A stretch of DNA of 64,000 nucleotides from JAJRTE01 sp964418585. GTDB taxonomy: Bacteria; Myxococcota_A; UBA796; JAJRTE01. The notes beneath the pieces were generated by a model. The model did not search any database and had not been told where the DNA came from. It saw only the letters and a list, made by a program, of their open reading frames with translations. Shown piece after piece: positions 34,063-41,950 of this stretch. Location: the NCBI GenBank assembly GCA_964418585.1, contig CAYQMG010000137.1, positions 17,033 to 81,032 of the forward strand, given 5' to 3'. A program made the position numbers and the translations under genes. The stretch's first letter is position 1. Each line of letters opens with the position of its first letter.

Positions 34063-35571
34063 ATGGACCCAATCGCGTTTTCGACCAGGTATCTTTCCCG
34101 GGTGGACCCTCGAGTGCTGCGTTTTCTGGAGCGGCAGCTACGGAAGTTGCCGCCTGTGCGGCGTATGATTGAAGCGGAATACGACAAGCTTCTGGGCGAC
34201 ATCGAGGAGGAGGTGAAGCCCTACCGCAAGGAGTATGGGTCCCTGGATCGGCTTCCCAAGGAGGGGCGGAGCCGAGAGGACATCCTGGCGGAGATGGAAG
34301 CGATTCGGGACCGGGAATCCGCGCGCTGGCGGGACGGGTTGGTGTCGGGCGCGGTCTATCACGGGGACGAGGGGCACGTGGATTTCCTCAATCGGGTTTA
34401 TGCGATCAACTCGCAGGCCAATCCGCTTCACTCGGACCTGTGGCCGAGCACCACGCGGTACGATGCCGAGGTGGTCGCCATGACTGCTCACATGCTTGGG
34501 GCGGATCGGACAGGCGACGAGATCTGCGGCACGGTCACCTCGGGCGGGACCGAGAGTATCCTGTTGGCCATGAAGAGCTACCGGGATCGCGCTCGAGACA
34601 CTCGAGGCATACGGCGGCCGGAGATGGTGGCGCCGGTGACTGCGCATGCCGCGTTTGACAAGGCGTGCCAGTATTTCAACATCGAGAAGGTGACCGTGCC
34701 GGTGGATGCGAGTGGGCGTGCGGTGGTGTCGGAGGTCAAGGCGGCGATCTCGAGGAACACGGTGGTGGTGGTGGGGTCGGCCCCCTCTTTTCCTCACGGA
34801 GCCATCGATCCCATCGAGGAGATGTCTGCCCTGGCCGCCGAGCGGGGGATCGGATTCCACACGGACGCCTGTCTCGGCGGTTTCGTGCTTCCCTGGGCCG
34901 AAAAACTGGGCTACGACGTGCCTCCATTCGACTTTCGTCTTCCCGGCGTCACCTCCATCTCGGTGGACACGCACAAGTTCGGGTATGCCGCCAAGGGGAC
35001 ATCGGTCGTGCTGTATCGTGGACGGGAGTTGAGGCATTATCAGTACTTCACGACCACGGATTGGCCGGGCGGGATCTACTTCTCTCCCACGTTTGCAGGC
35101 AGTCGTCCTGGTGCGTTGAGTGCTGCGGCCTGGGCGGCGATGGTGAGCATGGGAGAGAAAGGGTATCTCGATGCCACGAAAAAGATCCTGGAGACGGCGG
35201 CCCGGTTTCGAGAGGCGGTGGAGGCGATCCCGGAACTCGAGCTGGTCGGCAATCCACTTTGGGTGATCGCGTTCCGGTCACCATCTCTGGACATCTACCA
35301 GGTGATGCAGAACATGACGGATCGAGGTTGGAACCTCAACGGGCTCCACAAGCCTCCGTGCGTGCACATCTGCATCACCCTTCGTCACACCCAGCCGGGT
35401 GTGGCCGATCGGTTCGCCCAGGACCTTCAGGCTGCAGTCGCGGAGGCGAAGCAGCGTCCTGGAGTTCGGGAAGGGATGGCGCCGGTCTACGGGATGGCAG
35501 CCACCATGCCGCTTCGGGGCCTGGTTGGTGAGATGTTGAAGCGGTACATGGACCTGCTCTACAAGGTGTGA
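34063..35571 (+). CDS. PLP-dependent sphingosine-1-phosphate-lyase-like enzyme
   Basis: 502 residues; ATG at 34063 with GGAGCAGG upstream. Group II decarboxylase fold: TSGGTESILLAMKSYRDRA (PLP phosphate binding), HTDACLGGF with the pyridine-N Asp268, and the Schiff-base Lys305 in DTHKFGYAAKG. The combination HSDLWPSTTRYDAEVVAMTA, TSGGTES and THKFGYAxKG is that of eukaryotic and bacterial sphingosine-1-phosphate lyases rather than glutamate decarboxylase. S1P lyases cleave phosphorylated long-chain bases to phosphoethanolamine and a fatty aldehyde. There is no transmembrane N-terminus. Directly preceded by a kinase gene (19 nt). The last 13 nt overlap the convergent kinase/TPR gene. Confidence 0.86.
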   Translation: MDPIAFSTRYLSRVDPRVLRFLERQLRKLPPVRRMIEAEYDKLLGDIEEEVKPYRKEYGSLDRLPKEGRSREDILAEMEAIRDRESARWRDGLVSGAVYHGDEGHVDFLNRVYAINSQANPLHSDLWPSTTRYDAEVVAMTAHMLGADRTGDEICGTVTSGGTESILLAMKSYRDRARDTRGIRRPEMVAPVTAHAAFDKACQYFNIEKVTVPVDASGRAVVSEVKAAISRNTVVVVGSAPSFPHGAIDPIEEMSALAAERGIGFHTDACLGGFVLPWAEKLGYDVPPFDFRLPGVTSISVDTHKFGYAAKGTSVVLYRGRELRHYQYFTTTDWPGGIYFSPTFAGSRPGALSAAAWAAMVSMGEKGYLDATKKILETAARFREAVEAIPELELVGNPLWVIAFRSPSLDIYQVMQNMTDRGWNLNGLHKPPCVHICITLRHTQPGVADRFAQDLQAAVAEAKQRPGVREGMAPVYGMAATMPLRGLVGEMLKRYMDLLYKV

Positions 35572-38500
35572 CCCCCCATTCGGGCCTCGAGGCCGCGCAC
35601 TTCGTCCGGGCGGTTCAGGGCTTCCCACAGGCGCATGGCCAGGCCGAACGCGCGAGCGGCGCGGATTTTCTCGCCTGCTGCCTCGCACCGCTCCCCGGCG
35701 CCCTGGATCATCCACGCATCATCTTCCTCCACCACGCCCAGGGTCGCCAGGTGCTGGTCAGCGCGCTCGAGGTGGTGGTCGAACGCTTCCCAGTCCTTGC
35801 GCTCTGCGTGGCAGCGGGCAAGGGCCGCGTGGAAGGCACCGAGGACCCGACGGTGGCCTTGCTTCGTCAGCCGTTCTGGCACGCCTGAGAGCAGTTCCAG
35901 TGCCTCGTCGAACCGGCCCTGCCGGATGCGGACCGTGGCCAGGTTGAGGGTGGGAACCGCCCACATGCCGGCCTCGGTGTCGCGTGCCTTTTCTGTGGCC
36001 TTGCGATAGGCCCGGGCGGCGCGTTCCAGGTCTCCGGTGTACCGTGCGATCTCCCCTGCCTCGTTCAGGAAGAAGACCAGGGCGTGCTTGCCGCCGATCC
36101 GGTCGATCAAGGTTTTGGCCTGCCGGAGGTAGGAGAGGGCCTTGTCCGGATCCCGGTCGTCGTACAGGGCCAGGCGTCCCAGACCGCGGAGTGCATCCGA
36201 GACTCCGGCCAGGTGGCCGTGCTTGCGGCCCAGGGTCATGGCTTTCTGGAAGTAGTCGCGTGCCTGTTCGGTGGCGCCGGTCTGCTGCGCCACGTGTCCG
36301 AGGAACACCAGGCAGGACACCTGGCGATAGGAGTCCCCTTCCTTTTCGTACAGTTCCAGCGCTCGCTCATAGAGTTCCACGGTGCGTCGGGTCAGGCCCT
36401 GTTCCCAGGCCACGTTGGCCAGTCCACGAAGGCAGTGGGCCGTTTCCCTCCCCTCGTTCCGCAACACCAGTTGGGGGAGGGCCGCCTGGTACAGGGCCTC
36501 CGCAGTCACGTAGTCTCCACGGTATCGCGCCAGGTCCCCCTTGAGACGCATCGCGCTCGCGGCAAGACGGTTCCACTCCCCACGCCGCGCAGCCTCCTCG
36601 ATCCGGCGGATGTACTGCGCCACCGCTTCCGGCCGCTCCTGGTCCAGGTCCATTTGGGCCAGCAGCAGCCACCCGGTACCAAGTCGGACATCGAGGCCTT
36701 CGCCGCCAAGCGCACGAATCGCCTCCTCTCGCCTTCGAATGAGTACTCGAGCTGCGTGATAGTCACTGCTCTCCCTTCTTTGCTCGGCAGCCCGTAGGAG
36801 TGGCTGGAGACAGCGCTCGAATTCTCCTGCAGCAAAGTAGTGGCGTCCGATCCGCTCTGATATCCCTGGTTCCGACTCCCCGTAGCGCTTGCGCAGCATG
36901 TTGGCGCAGGCAAGGTGATGGCTTCTGGCCCGTCCCCCATCCCGGGCTGAGCGCTCCAGGCTTTCGCGCAGCATGGCATGAACGAAGGACCAGAAAATCT
37001 GTTGGGGCGACCGACCCGCCCGTTTGCCCAGACTGATACGGACCAGTCGATGGGCAAGGAGGTTGTCCAGTTGACCTTCTGGAAAGGTCAGTCCCGCTTC
37101 TGCACAGGCCGCACGCCACTCCTCGAGCAACACGGTCTGGCCCAGGGCTGCGGCCAGCTCCAGCGCGTGGTGTGCAGTCGGTGGTTGGCCCTGCATGGCG
37201 CGCTGAATCCGGGCGGTCCACACCTGATGGATGTCGTCCGGGAGGGTGAGGGGGACGCCCTGCTTGAGCACGAATCCCTTGTCTCCGGGGACCAGGACGC
37301 CGCGCTGGACCCAGTCGCCGATGAGCTGCACGGCGAACATGGGATTTCCGGCTGTGCGCGCTTCCACCCGGCTTGCGAGGCGCGGCTCGAGGCCCAGGAG
37401 TTCGCGAACAAGCCGGGCATGGTCGGCCGGAGAAAGGGGCGGAACGAAAATGCCTCGAGCGTCGGGGCTTCCCATGAGTTTGTCGAGGAGTCCGGTCTCG
37501 TATGGTCGTTCCGCCAGCGCGTCGTCCTGGGCGGTGATGAGGAACAGGACGCGGGGCAGGGGGTCCTGGAGATGGTTCAAGACGTGGTAGACGAAGCGAA
37601 GCGAGTCCCCGCCCCATTGCGCGTCGTCCAGCCACACGATGGCAGGACGCTCCTCGGTCAGTTTCTCCAGGTAGCGGCCGATGACCACGTAGCGTTCGGC
37701 CGGATTCCGGAATCGTACCGGCCGCTCACGCTCCTCCTGGTCGTCGGACCGGACGAGCAGGGCGGGTTTCATGATTTCCGCCAGAGCTTGCCACTCGTAA
37801 GAGTCGGTCACTCCCAGGTCGCCAAGCAGGCGCTCGAGGCGTTGCTCGGCCTCGCTCAGAGACAGGCCCACGCAGCGGGTGAATCGTGCCAGCATGGCCG
37901 GTAGGCCGTGAGCCGGGCTCTGGTCCGGTCCGTGCGTGGCGGTGAGGACTCGAGCGCCACCCACGTCCAGTGCCCGTTCCGTCATCCACTCGGCCAGGCG
38001 GCTCTTGCCGGTCCCCGCAGCGCCGTGGATGAGCACCAGCCGAGGCTTCCGCTCCTCGTGCACCTCGTGCAGCGCCTGCCAGATGAGATCCCGTTCCCGC
38101 TCCCGATCCACGAAGGGGATGGTTCGGATTCCGTACAGGCCGAGCCCGGCTCCTTCGAGCAAGATGGTGTGTTCGGCCGGTGTTTCGGTCCGCCAGGATT
38201 CAGGCAGGGGAGGGGTGACCACCGGAGGGAGATCATAGTCGGATGCGACGCTGCTCGAGGTGGCTTCGCCGGCGACCAGCGTGATGTTCTCCAGGGCCTC
38301 CTCGGTGTCCACTCCCAGGCGCTGAGGACGGAATTCGTCCATCGGCGCATCGAGCGTCGCCGGGGCCGGTCGCTCGACACGGTTCCCCTCCAGGTCGCTT
38401 GAAATGGGGGGAGGTCCCGATTCACTCGTCCTGTCCGGGTCGCCTCGCTCCTGATCGAACCAGAGGGATTGCGGTCGAGGCCCGGGTTCGACCGGTTCGG

Positions 38501-39569
38501 TGATCAACCTCGAGATACCGCGGCGGTCCACTTCGGAGCGCCATGCTGTGCCTTCTGTGCCCGGCAGTTCTCCCGCTTCCGGGTGTATCGTTTGAATGGC
38601 GAGAATTTCTCCTGCTGCTTCCTCTTGCAACGAGTCGTCCGCTTCCTCCAGATCCTCGAGAAGGGAGAGAGCATAGGCAGCGTCTGCAGCGAACTGAAAC
38701 CGATTTGCAGGCTTTTTTTCCAGGAGCCGGAGCACCCAGGCCGCAAACCCGGACGGTATTTCGAACAGGGGCTCGAGCGCCGGAGCGGGATCGTACCAGT
38801 GGGCCTGGGCGAGTTGGAGCGCACTGGGTCGCTCGAAAGGCGGTTTGCCGCAGACCATCTCGTAGGCGATACAGCCGAGGGCGTACAGGTCGGTCCACGG
38901 ACCGAAATCACGCCACTGAGCTGCGAACTGTTCCGGCGCCATGTAGATCGGGGTTCCCATGAGGGGAACCGCGGGGTCCAGGTCATCTTCAGAGTGAGCG
39001 CTGTCGTCGGAGTTCCCGGGGAATCCCGGAAGGCGTGCGTGGCCCATGCGGCGCATGGCGTGGGCGATACCGAAGTCCGTGAGTTTCAGACCTTCCAGGC
39101 TGCGGTCTTTCGGGAGGAGCACGTTGTCCGGCTTGAGGTCCAGGTGAACCACGCCTCGAGCGTGTGCGTGGGCCAGGGCGTCGAGCAGCAAGGTCAGCAC
39201 CCCTCGGACCTGTTTCCATCTGCGCATGGGCAAGATCTGGGCGAGCGTGCCGCCGGCCATGAACTCCATTGCGAGAAAAGGGGCGCCCCGGCGCAAACGG
39301 CCCTTGCTAAGCCACTGGGCGTCCGCGGACACGGTGCCGTCATCGTAGATCAGGATGATGTTGGGATGATTCAGCCCCGCAACCGCACGGACCTCGTTGA
39401 GAAACCCCGCTCGATAGGCCGGATTGTCCGTGTGCTCCTCGGTCATCACCTTGATGGCCACAGGCAGGTCGCGGGCAGGATGGCGCGCCTTCCAGACGTC
39501 CGCCATACCCCCTCGTCCAATGGGCTCGAGCAGTTCGAAGGGGCCGAGCATGATGCGGTTGGATGTCAC
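35559..39569 (-). CDS. Ser/Thr protein kinase fused to AAA ATPase and TPR array
   Basis: 1336 residues from a GTG at 39569 with GGAGGGGG upstream. Kinase domain at ~10-310: GRGGMADVWKA loop, VAIK with Lys40, catalytic HLDLKPDNV (142-150), DFG (165-167), GTPIYMAPE; all catalytic residues are present. After a ~170-residue linker comes an AAA/STAND-type ATPase with Walker A GAAGTGKS (516-523) and a Walker B region ending IVWLDDAQWG. The C-terminal ~500 residues are TPR repeats (for example YRQVSCLVFLGHVAQQTG). This architecture occurs in myxobacterial PknK-like regulators, which integrate signals and phosphorylate or recruit transcription factors. No transmembrane helix. Its own promoter-like site is at 39632-39659. 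The 3' end overlaps the convergent lyase gene by 13 nt. Confidence 0.92.
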   Translation of the reverse strand: MTSNRIMLGPFELLEPIGRGGMADVWKARHPARDLPVAIKVMTEEHTDNPAYRAGFLNEVRAVAGLNHPNIILIYDDGTVSADAQWLSKGRLRRGAPFLAMEFMAGGTLAQILPMRRWKQVRGVLTLLLDALAHAHARGVVHLDLKPDNVLLPKDRSLEGLKLTDFGIAHAMRRMGHARLPGFPGNSDDSAHSEDDLDPAVPLMGTPIYMAPEQFAAQWRDFGPWTDLYALGCIAYEMVCGKPPFERPSALQLAQAHWYDPAPALEPLFEIPSGFAAWVLRLLEKKPANRFQFAADAAYALSLLEDLEEADDSLQEEAAGEILAIQTIHPEAGELPGTEGTAWRSEVDRRGISRLITEPVEPGPRPQSLWFDQERGDPDRTSESGPPPISSDLEGNRVERPAPATLDAPMDEFRPQRLGVDTEEALENITLVAGEATSSSVASDYDLPPVVTPPLPESWRTETPAEHTILLEGAGLGLYGIRTIPFVDRERERDLIWQALHEVHEERKPRLVLIHGAAGTGKSRLAEWMTERALDVGGARVLTATHGPDQSPAHGLPAMLARFTRCVGLSLSEAEQRLERLLGDLGVTDSYEWQALAEIMKPALLVRSDDQEERERPVRFRNPAERYVVIGRYLEKLTEERPAIVWLDDAQWGGDSLRFVYHVLNHLQDPLPRVLFLITAQDDALAERPYETGLLDKLMGSPDARGIFVPPLSPADHARLVRELLGLEPRLASRVEARTAGNPMFAVQLIGDWVQRGVLVPGDKGFVLKQGVPLTLPDDIHQVWTARIQRAMQGQPPTAHHALELAAALGQTVLLEEWRAACAEAGLTFPEGQLDNLLAHRLVRISLGKRAGRSPQQIFWSFVHAMLRESLERSARDGGRARSHHLACANMLRKRYGESEPGISERIGRHYFAAGEFERCLQPLLRAAEQRRESSDYHAARVLIRRREEAIRALGGEGLDVRLGTGWLLLAQMDLDQERPEAVAQYIRRIEEAARRGEWNRLAASAMRLKGDLARYRGDYVTAEALYQAALPQLVLRNEGRETAHCLRGLANVAWEQGLTRRTVELYERALELYEKEGDSYRQVSCLVFLGHVAQQTGATEQARDYFQKAMTLGRKHGHLAGVSDALRGLGRLALYDDRDPDKALSYLRQAKTLIDRIGGKHALVFFLNEAGEIARYTGDLERAARAYRKATEKARDTEAGMWAVPTLNLATVRIRQGRFDEALELLSGVPERLTKQGHRRVLGAFHAALARCHAERKDWEAFDHHLERADQHLATLGVVEEDDAWMIQGAGERCEAAGEKIRAARAFGLAMRLWEALNRPDEVRGLEARMGGHTL

Positions 39570-39631
39570 AGTGCCCCCTCCTGGTTCGCCCAGGCGATAC
39601 CACCAGGTACGCTTCTCGGGACGATGGATCT

Positions 39632-39659
39632 ACTATACCTGAAAACCGCTCAATGTCGA
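39632..39659 (-). promoter_or_regulatory. Sigma-70-type promoter candidate for the kinase/ATPase/TPR gene
   Basis: Read on the minus strand: TCGACA (39659-39654, 5 of 6), 16-nt spacer, TATAGT (39637-39632, 5 of 6). The predicted transcript would start about 55 nt before the GTG at 39569. Confidence 0.55.
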
Positions 39660-39722
39660 TTCGAGAAGGTGGAGCCGACCGCGCATCCGGGCAGGCAGCC
39701 CCGGCGGCGCAGGACATTTGGC

Positions 39723-39752
39723 TTGACAACCCGCGAAGCGGGCTGATATGTT
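39723..39752 (+). promoter_or_regulatory. Promoter candidate with palindrome between -35 and -10
   Basis: Perfect TTGACA (39723-39728), 18-nt spacer, TATGTT (39747-39752, 4 of 6). The spacer contains the dyad CCCGC-GAA-GCGGG (39730-39742), a likely operator position. Confidence 0.45.
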
Positions 39753-39873
39753 CGGTCCGCATTTGGGCGCGGCCCCTCCAAGGGCCGGGTCACCAGGAAC
39801 GAAAGGCTTCCGGAAGCATGAAGCCGCGTTCGGATACGGCCGGGGAAAACAACCTCCTTCCCGCGGAGGTACC

Positions 39874-41697
39874 TTGCGAATAGTACAATCGTCCGCGTTG
39901 CGCTCGGCCGGATGCGCCTGCGCCTTGGGCGGACTTCTTCTGTTCACATGGGTCACCGGGGAGATTCGCGCCGCGGAGTCGGTGGACCCGGGGGCGTGGC
40001 CGGTGTTGCCGGACTATCCACCCCGCGTGACCAACCTTGCCGAATACCAGGCACGGACGTTGACCGGGCCGTTTCACCGGGGTGCGCCCGCGGGGTACCC
40101 CCGGTCGGATGGGAAACCGGTCCTCCTGCCTTCTGCTGTGCCTGCCGAGATGGCTGAAAAGGGCAAGGTGCCCGATCCGTTCGAGATCTCCAGCCGCGTG
40201 CCGGCTCCGGAAACCATCGACCTCACCGGCCGTGACCTGTCTCGCAAGAAGTGCCTGTCCATCGGGGCCCCCAATCGGGGGCGGCTGGTCAACGGTATCC
40301 CCATGCGGCCGTTTCCTGGTTTCCTCGTTCGTCCCACGGTACACCATGTGTATGGGACCCCGGAGACCATCGCAGCCCTCCACTACGCGGTGGCTCGAGT
40401 GCACCAGCAGTTCCCGGGAGCCCACGACCTCGTGGTGGGAGACCTTTCCAGGCGCAGGGGCGGTCGACTGCCGCCGCACCTGTCGCACCAGTCAGGTCGG
40501 GATGCGGATGTCGGATTCTACCACCGAAATATCGACGCCCCCCGGTCATTCGTTGAGGCCACACCGGCCAACCTGGATGTGGAACGGACCTGGGCCTTTA
40601 TCGAGGCCTTGCTCGAGGACCACAAGGTCGAATACATTTTCATCGATTATTCGATTCAGCGGCTGCTCTATCGCTATGTCAAGTATACCCTTGGAGCCCC
40701 GGAAGCCTACCTTCGGATGGTCTTCTCCTATCCCAGACGCTCCAGGACGGCTTTCATTCGCCATGCACCGAAGCACAGGGACCATCTCCACGTCCGGTTC
40801 TGGTCTCCCATCGCAGTGGCGGCAGCTCGAGGGGTTACACTGACACCGGCGGATGGCCGGTGGTTCACCCCCGAGGAGGTCGCAGCCTACACCCGCGGTG
40901 GATACGTGGCCTTGAACCATTTCGACCGCGTGGACTGGGGAGTGGGCCCCGGACACGCCTTGCCGGACCGTAGCCTGTACGCCACGTACCGGGTGCGGTC
41001 GGGGGATACGTTGAGCACCATTGCCGGCCGCTATCACGTTTCCACCGCTGCGCTCATGGAATTGAACGGGCTGCACGCGCGTTCGATCATTCGGCCCGGC
41101 CAGCGACTGTTGCTCCCCATCAGGCGATCAACAACACCCGCGGCCACTGGAAGCTCAAGCGTGGCCGTGGCCAGGACCGGCGACGGGGGGGGACCCCCCG
41201 GCCGGACCACTCAGGCCTCGGGGAGCGGGAAGGATGGCGAGGTGTGGATCTACCGGGTGGAGCCGGGCGACTATCCGGGCAAGATCGCCCGACGGTTCGG
41301 CGTCCCTGTGGATCGACTGCTTCAGGCCAACGGCTTGACCCGGTCGTCCCGCATCTATCCGGGCCAGCGACTCGTGGTGCCGGCGGATGGGCGGGTTTCC
41401 GCAACCACAGTGGCCACGGCCGAGCACCAACAGGGGGTGGGTGAGGAGAATCAGGCCTACCGGTTGGTGCGAAGAACTTCCTGGGTTACCGTCACCCGTG
41501 GGGATTCACTCTGGTCCATCGCCCGCCGTCACGGCACCACCGTGGATCGGCTGTGCGCCCTGAACGGTCTTCGCCGCGACAGCGTGCTGCAGGTCGGCCA
41601 GCACCTCAAGGCGGCCGAGTGGTATGAGCGGGTGCCGGTCGCACCTCAACCCGTGCTTACCTCGCAGCCTCAGCCGGACGTTCCTGCAGGACGATGA
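39874..41697 (+). CDS. MepA-like murein endopeptidase (M74) with three LysM domains
   Basis: 607 residues from a TTG at 39874, chosen because GGAGG lies four bases before it and an export signal follows (CACALGGLLLFTWVTGEIRAAES, in part). The catalytic region at ~120-330 carries LAS-type zinc ligands SHQSGRDADVGFY and HRDHLHVRFW, matching penicillin-insensitive murein endopeptidases that cut D-Ala-mDAP cross-links. The C-terminal half has three LysM repeats for peptidoglycan binding: YRVRSGDTLSTIAGRY, YRVEPGDYPGKIARRF and VTVTRGDSLWSIARRH, separated by Ser/Thr/Gly linkers. Periplasmic. E. coli MepA has no LysM, so this is an extended form. A promoter-like TTGACA site lies upstream. It stands as a single gene. 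Confidence 0.9.
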   Translation: MRIVQSSALRSAGCACALGGLLLFTWVTGEIRAAESVDPGAWPVLPDYPPRVTNLAEYQARTLTGPFHRGAPAGYPRSDGKPVLLPSAVPAEMAEKGKVPDPFEISSRVPAPETIDLTGRDLSRKKCLSIGAPNRGRLVNGIPMRPFPGFLVRPTVHHVYGTPETIAALHYAVARVHQQFPGAHDLVVGDLSRRRGGRLPPHLSHQSGRDADVGFYHRNIDAPRSFVEATPANLDVERTWAFIEALLEDHKVEYIFIDYSIQRLLYRYVKYTLGAPEAYLRMVFSYPRRSRTAFIRHAPKHRDHLHVRFWSPIAVAAARGVTLTPADGRWFTPEEVAAYTRGGYVALNHFDRVDWGVGPGHALPDRSLYATYRVRSGDTLSTIAGRYHVSTAALMELNGLHARSIIRPGQRLLLPIRRSTTPAATGSSSVAVARTGDGGGPPGRTTQASGSGKDGEVWIYRVEPGDYPGKIARRFGVPVDRLLQANGLTRSSRIYPGQRLVVPADGRVSATTVATAEHQQGVGEENQAYRLVRRTSWVTVTRGDSLWSIARRHGTTVDRLCALNGLRRDSVLQVGQHLKAAEWYERVPVAPQPVLTSQPQPDVPAGR

Positions 41698-41767
41698 TAG
41701 GGCGTCCCAGTTCATTTGAGCAGCGTGCCCGACGTGGTGTTGCCTGTGTTCCCGGTTCGGACCCGTC

Positions 41768-41796
41768 TTGACATTCAGTTTCCAGGCGGCTACCAT
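41768..41796 (+). promoter_or_regulatory. Sigma-70-type promoter candidate for the PilC/GspF gene
   Basis: TTGACA (41768-41773), 17-nt spacer, TACCAT (41791-41796, 4 of 6). It leaves a leader of about 150 nt before the ATG at 41951. Confidence 0.45.
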
Positions 41797-41950
41797 GCCC
41801 GTAGTGTTCGACAGGAAGGTGTGAACTGCATCCGTCGAGCTGTGCGTGCTCCCTCAGAAGCGCTGGCTGCCGTACCCAACCCCACTCCGGTGACCGTCGA
41901 ACCTTGTGCCTCGTGACTCATGTCCAGGGACAGTCGGAGGGACCCACTTC

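Larger units (their letters stand above)
39570..39873. other. Divergent intergenic region with two promoters
   Basis: 304 nt between the kinase/TPR gene and the murein endopeptidase gene. It holds one promoter-like site in each direction (annotated separately). The open frame in the right part (from 39748) lacks coding sense. Confidence 0.55.
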
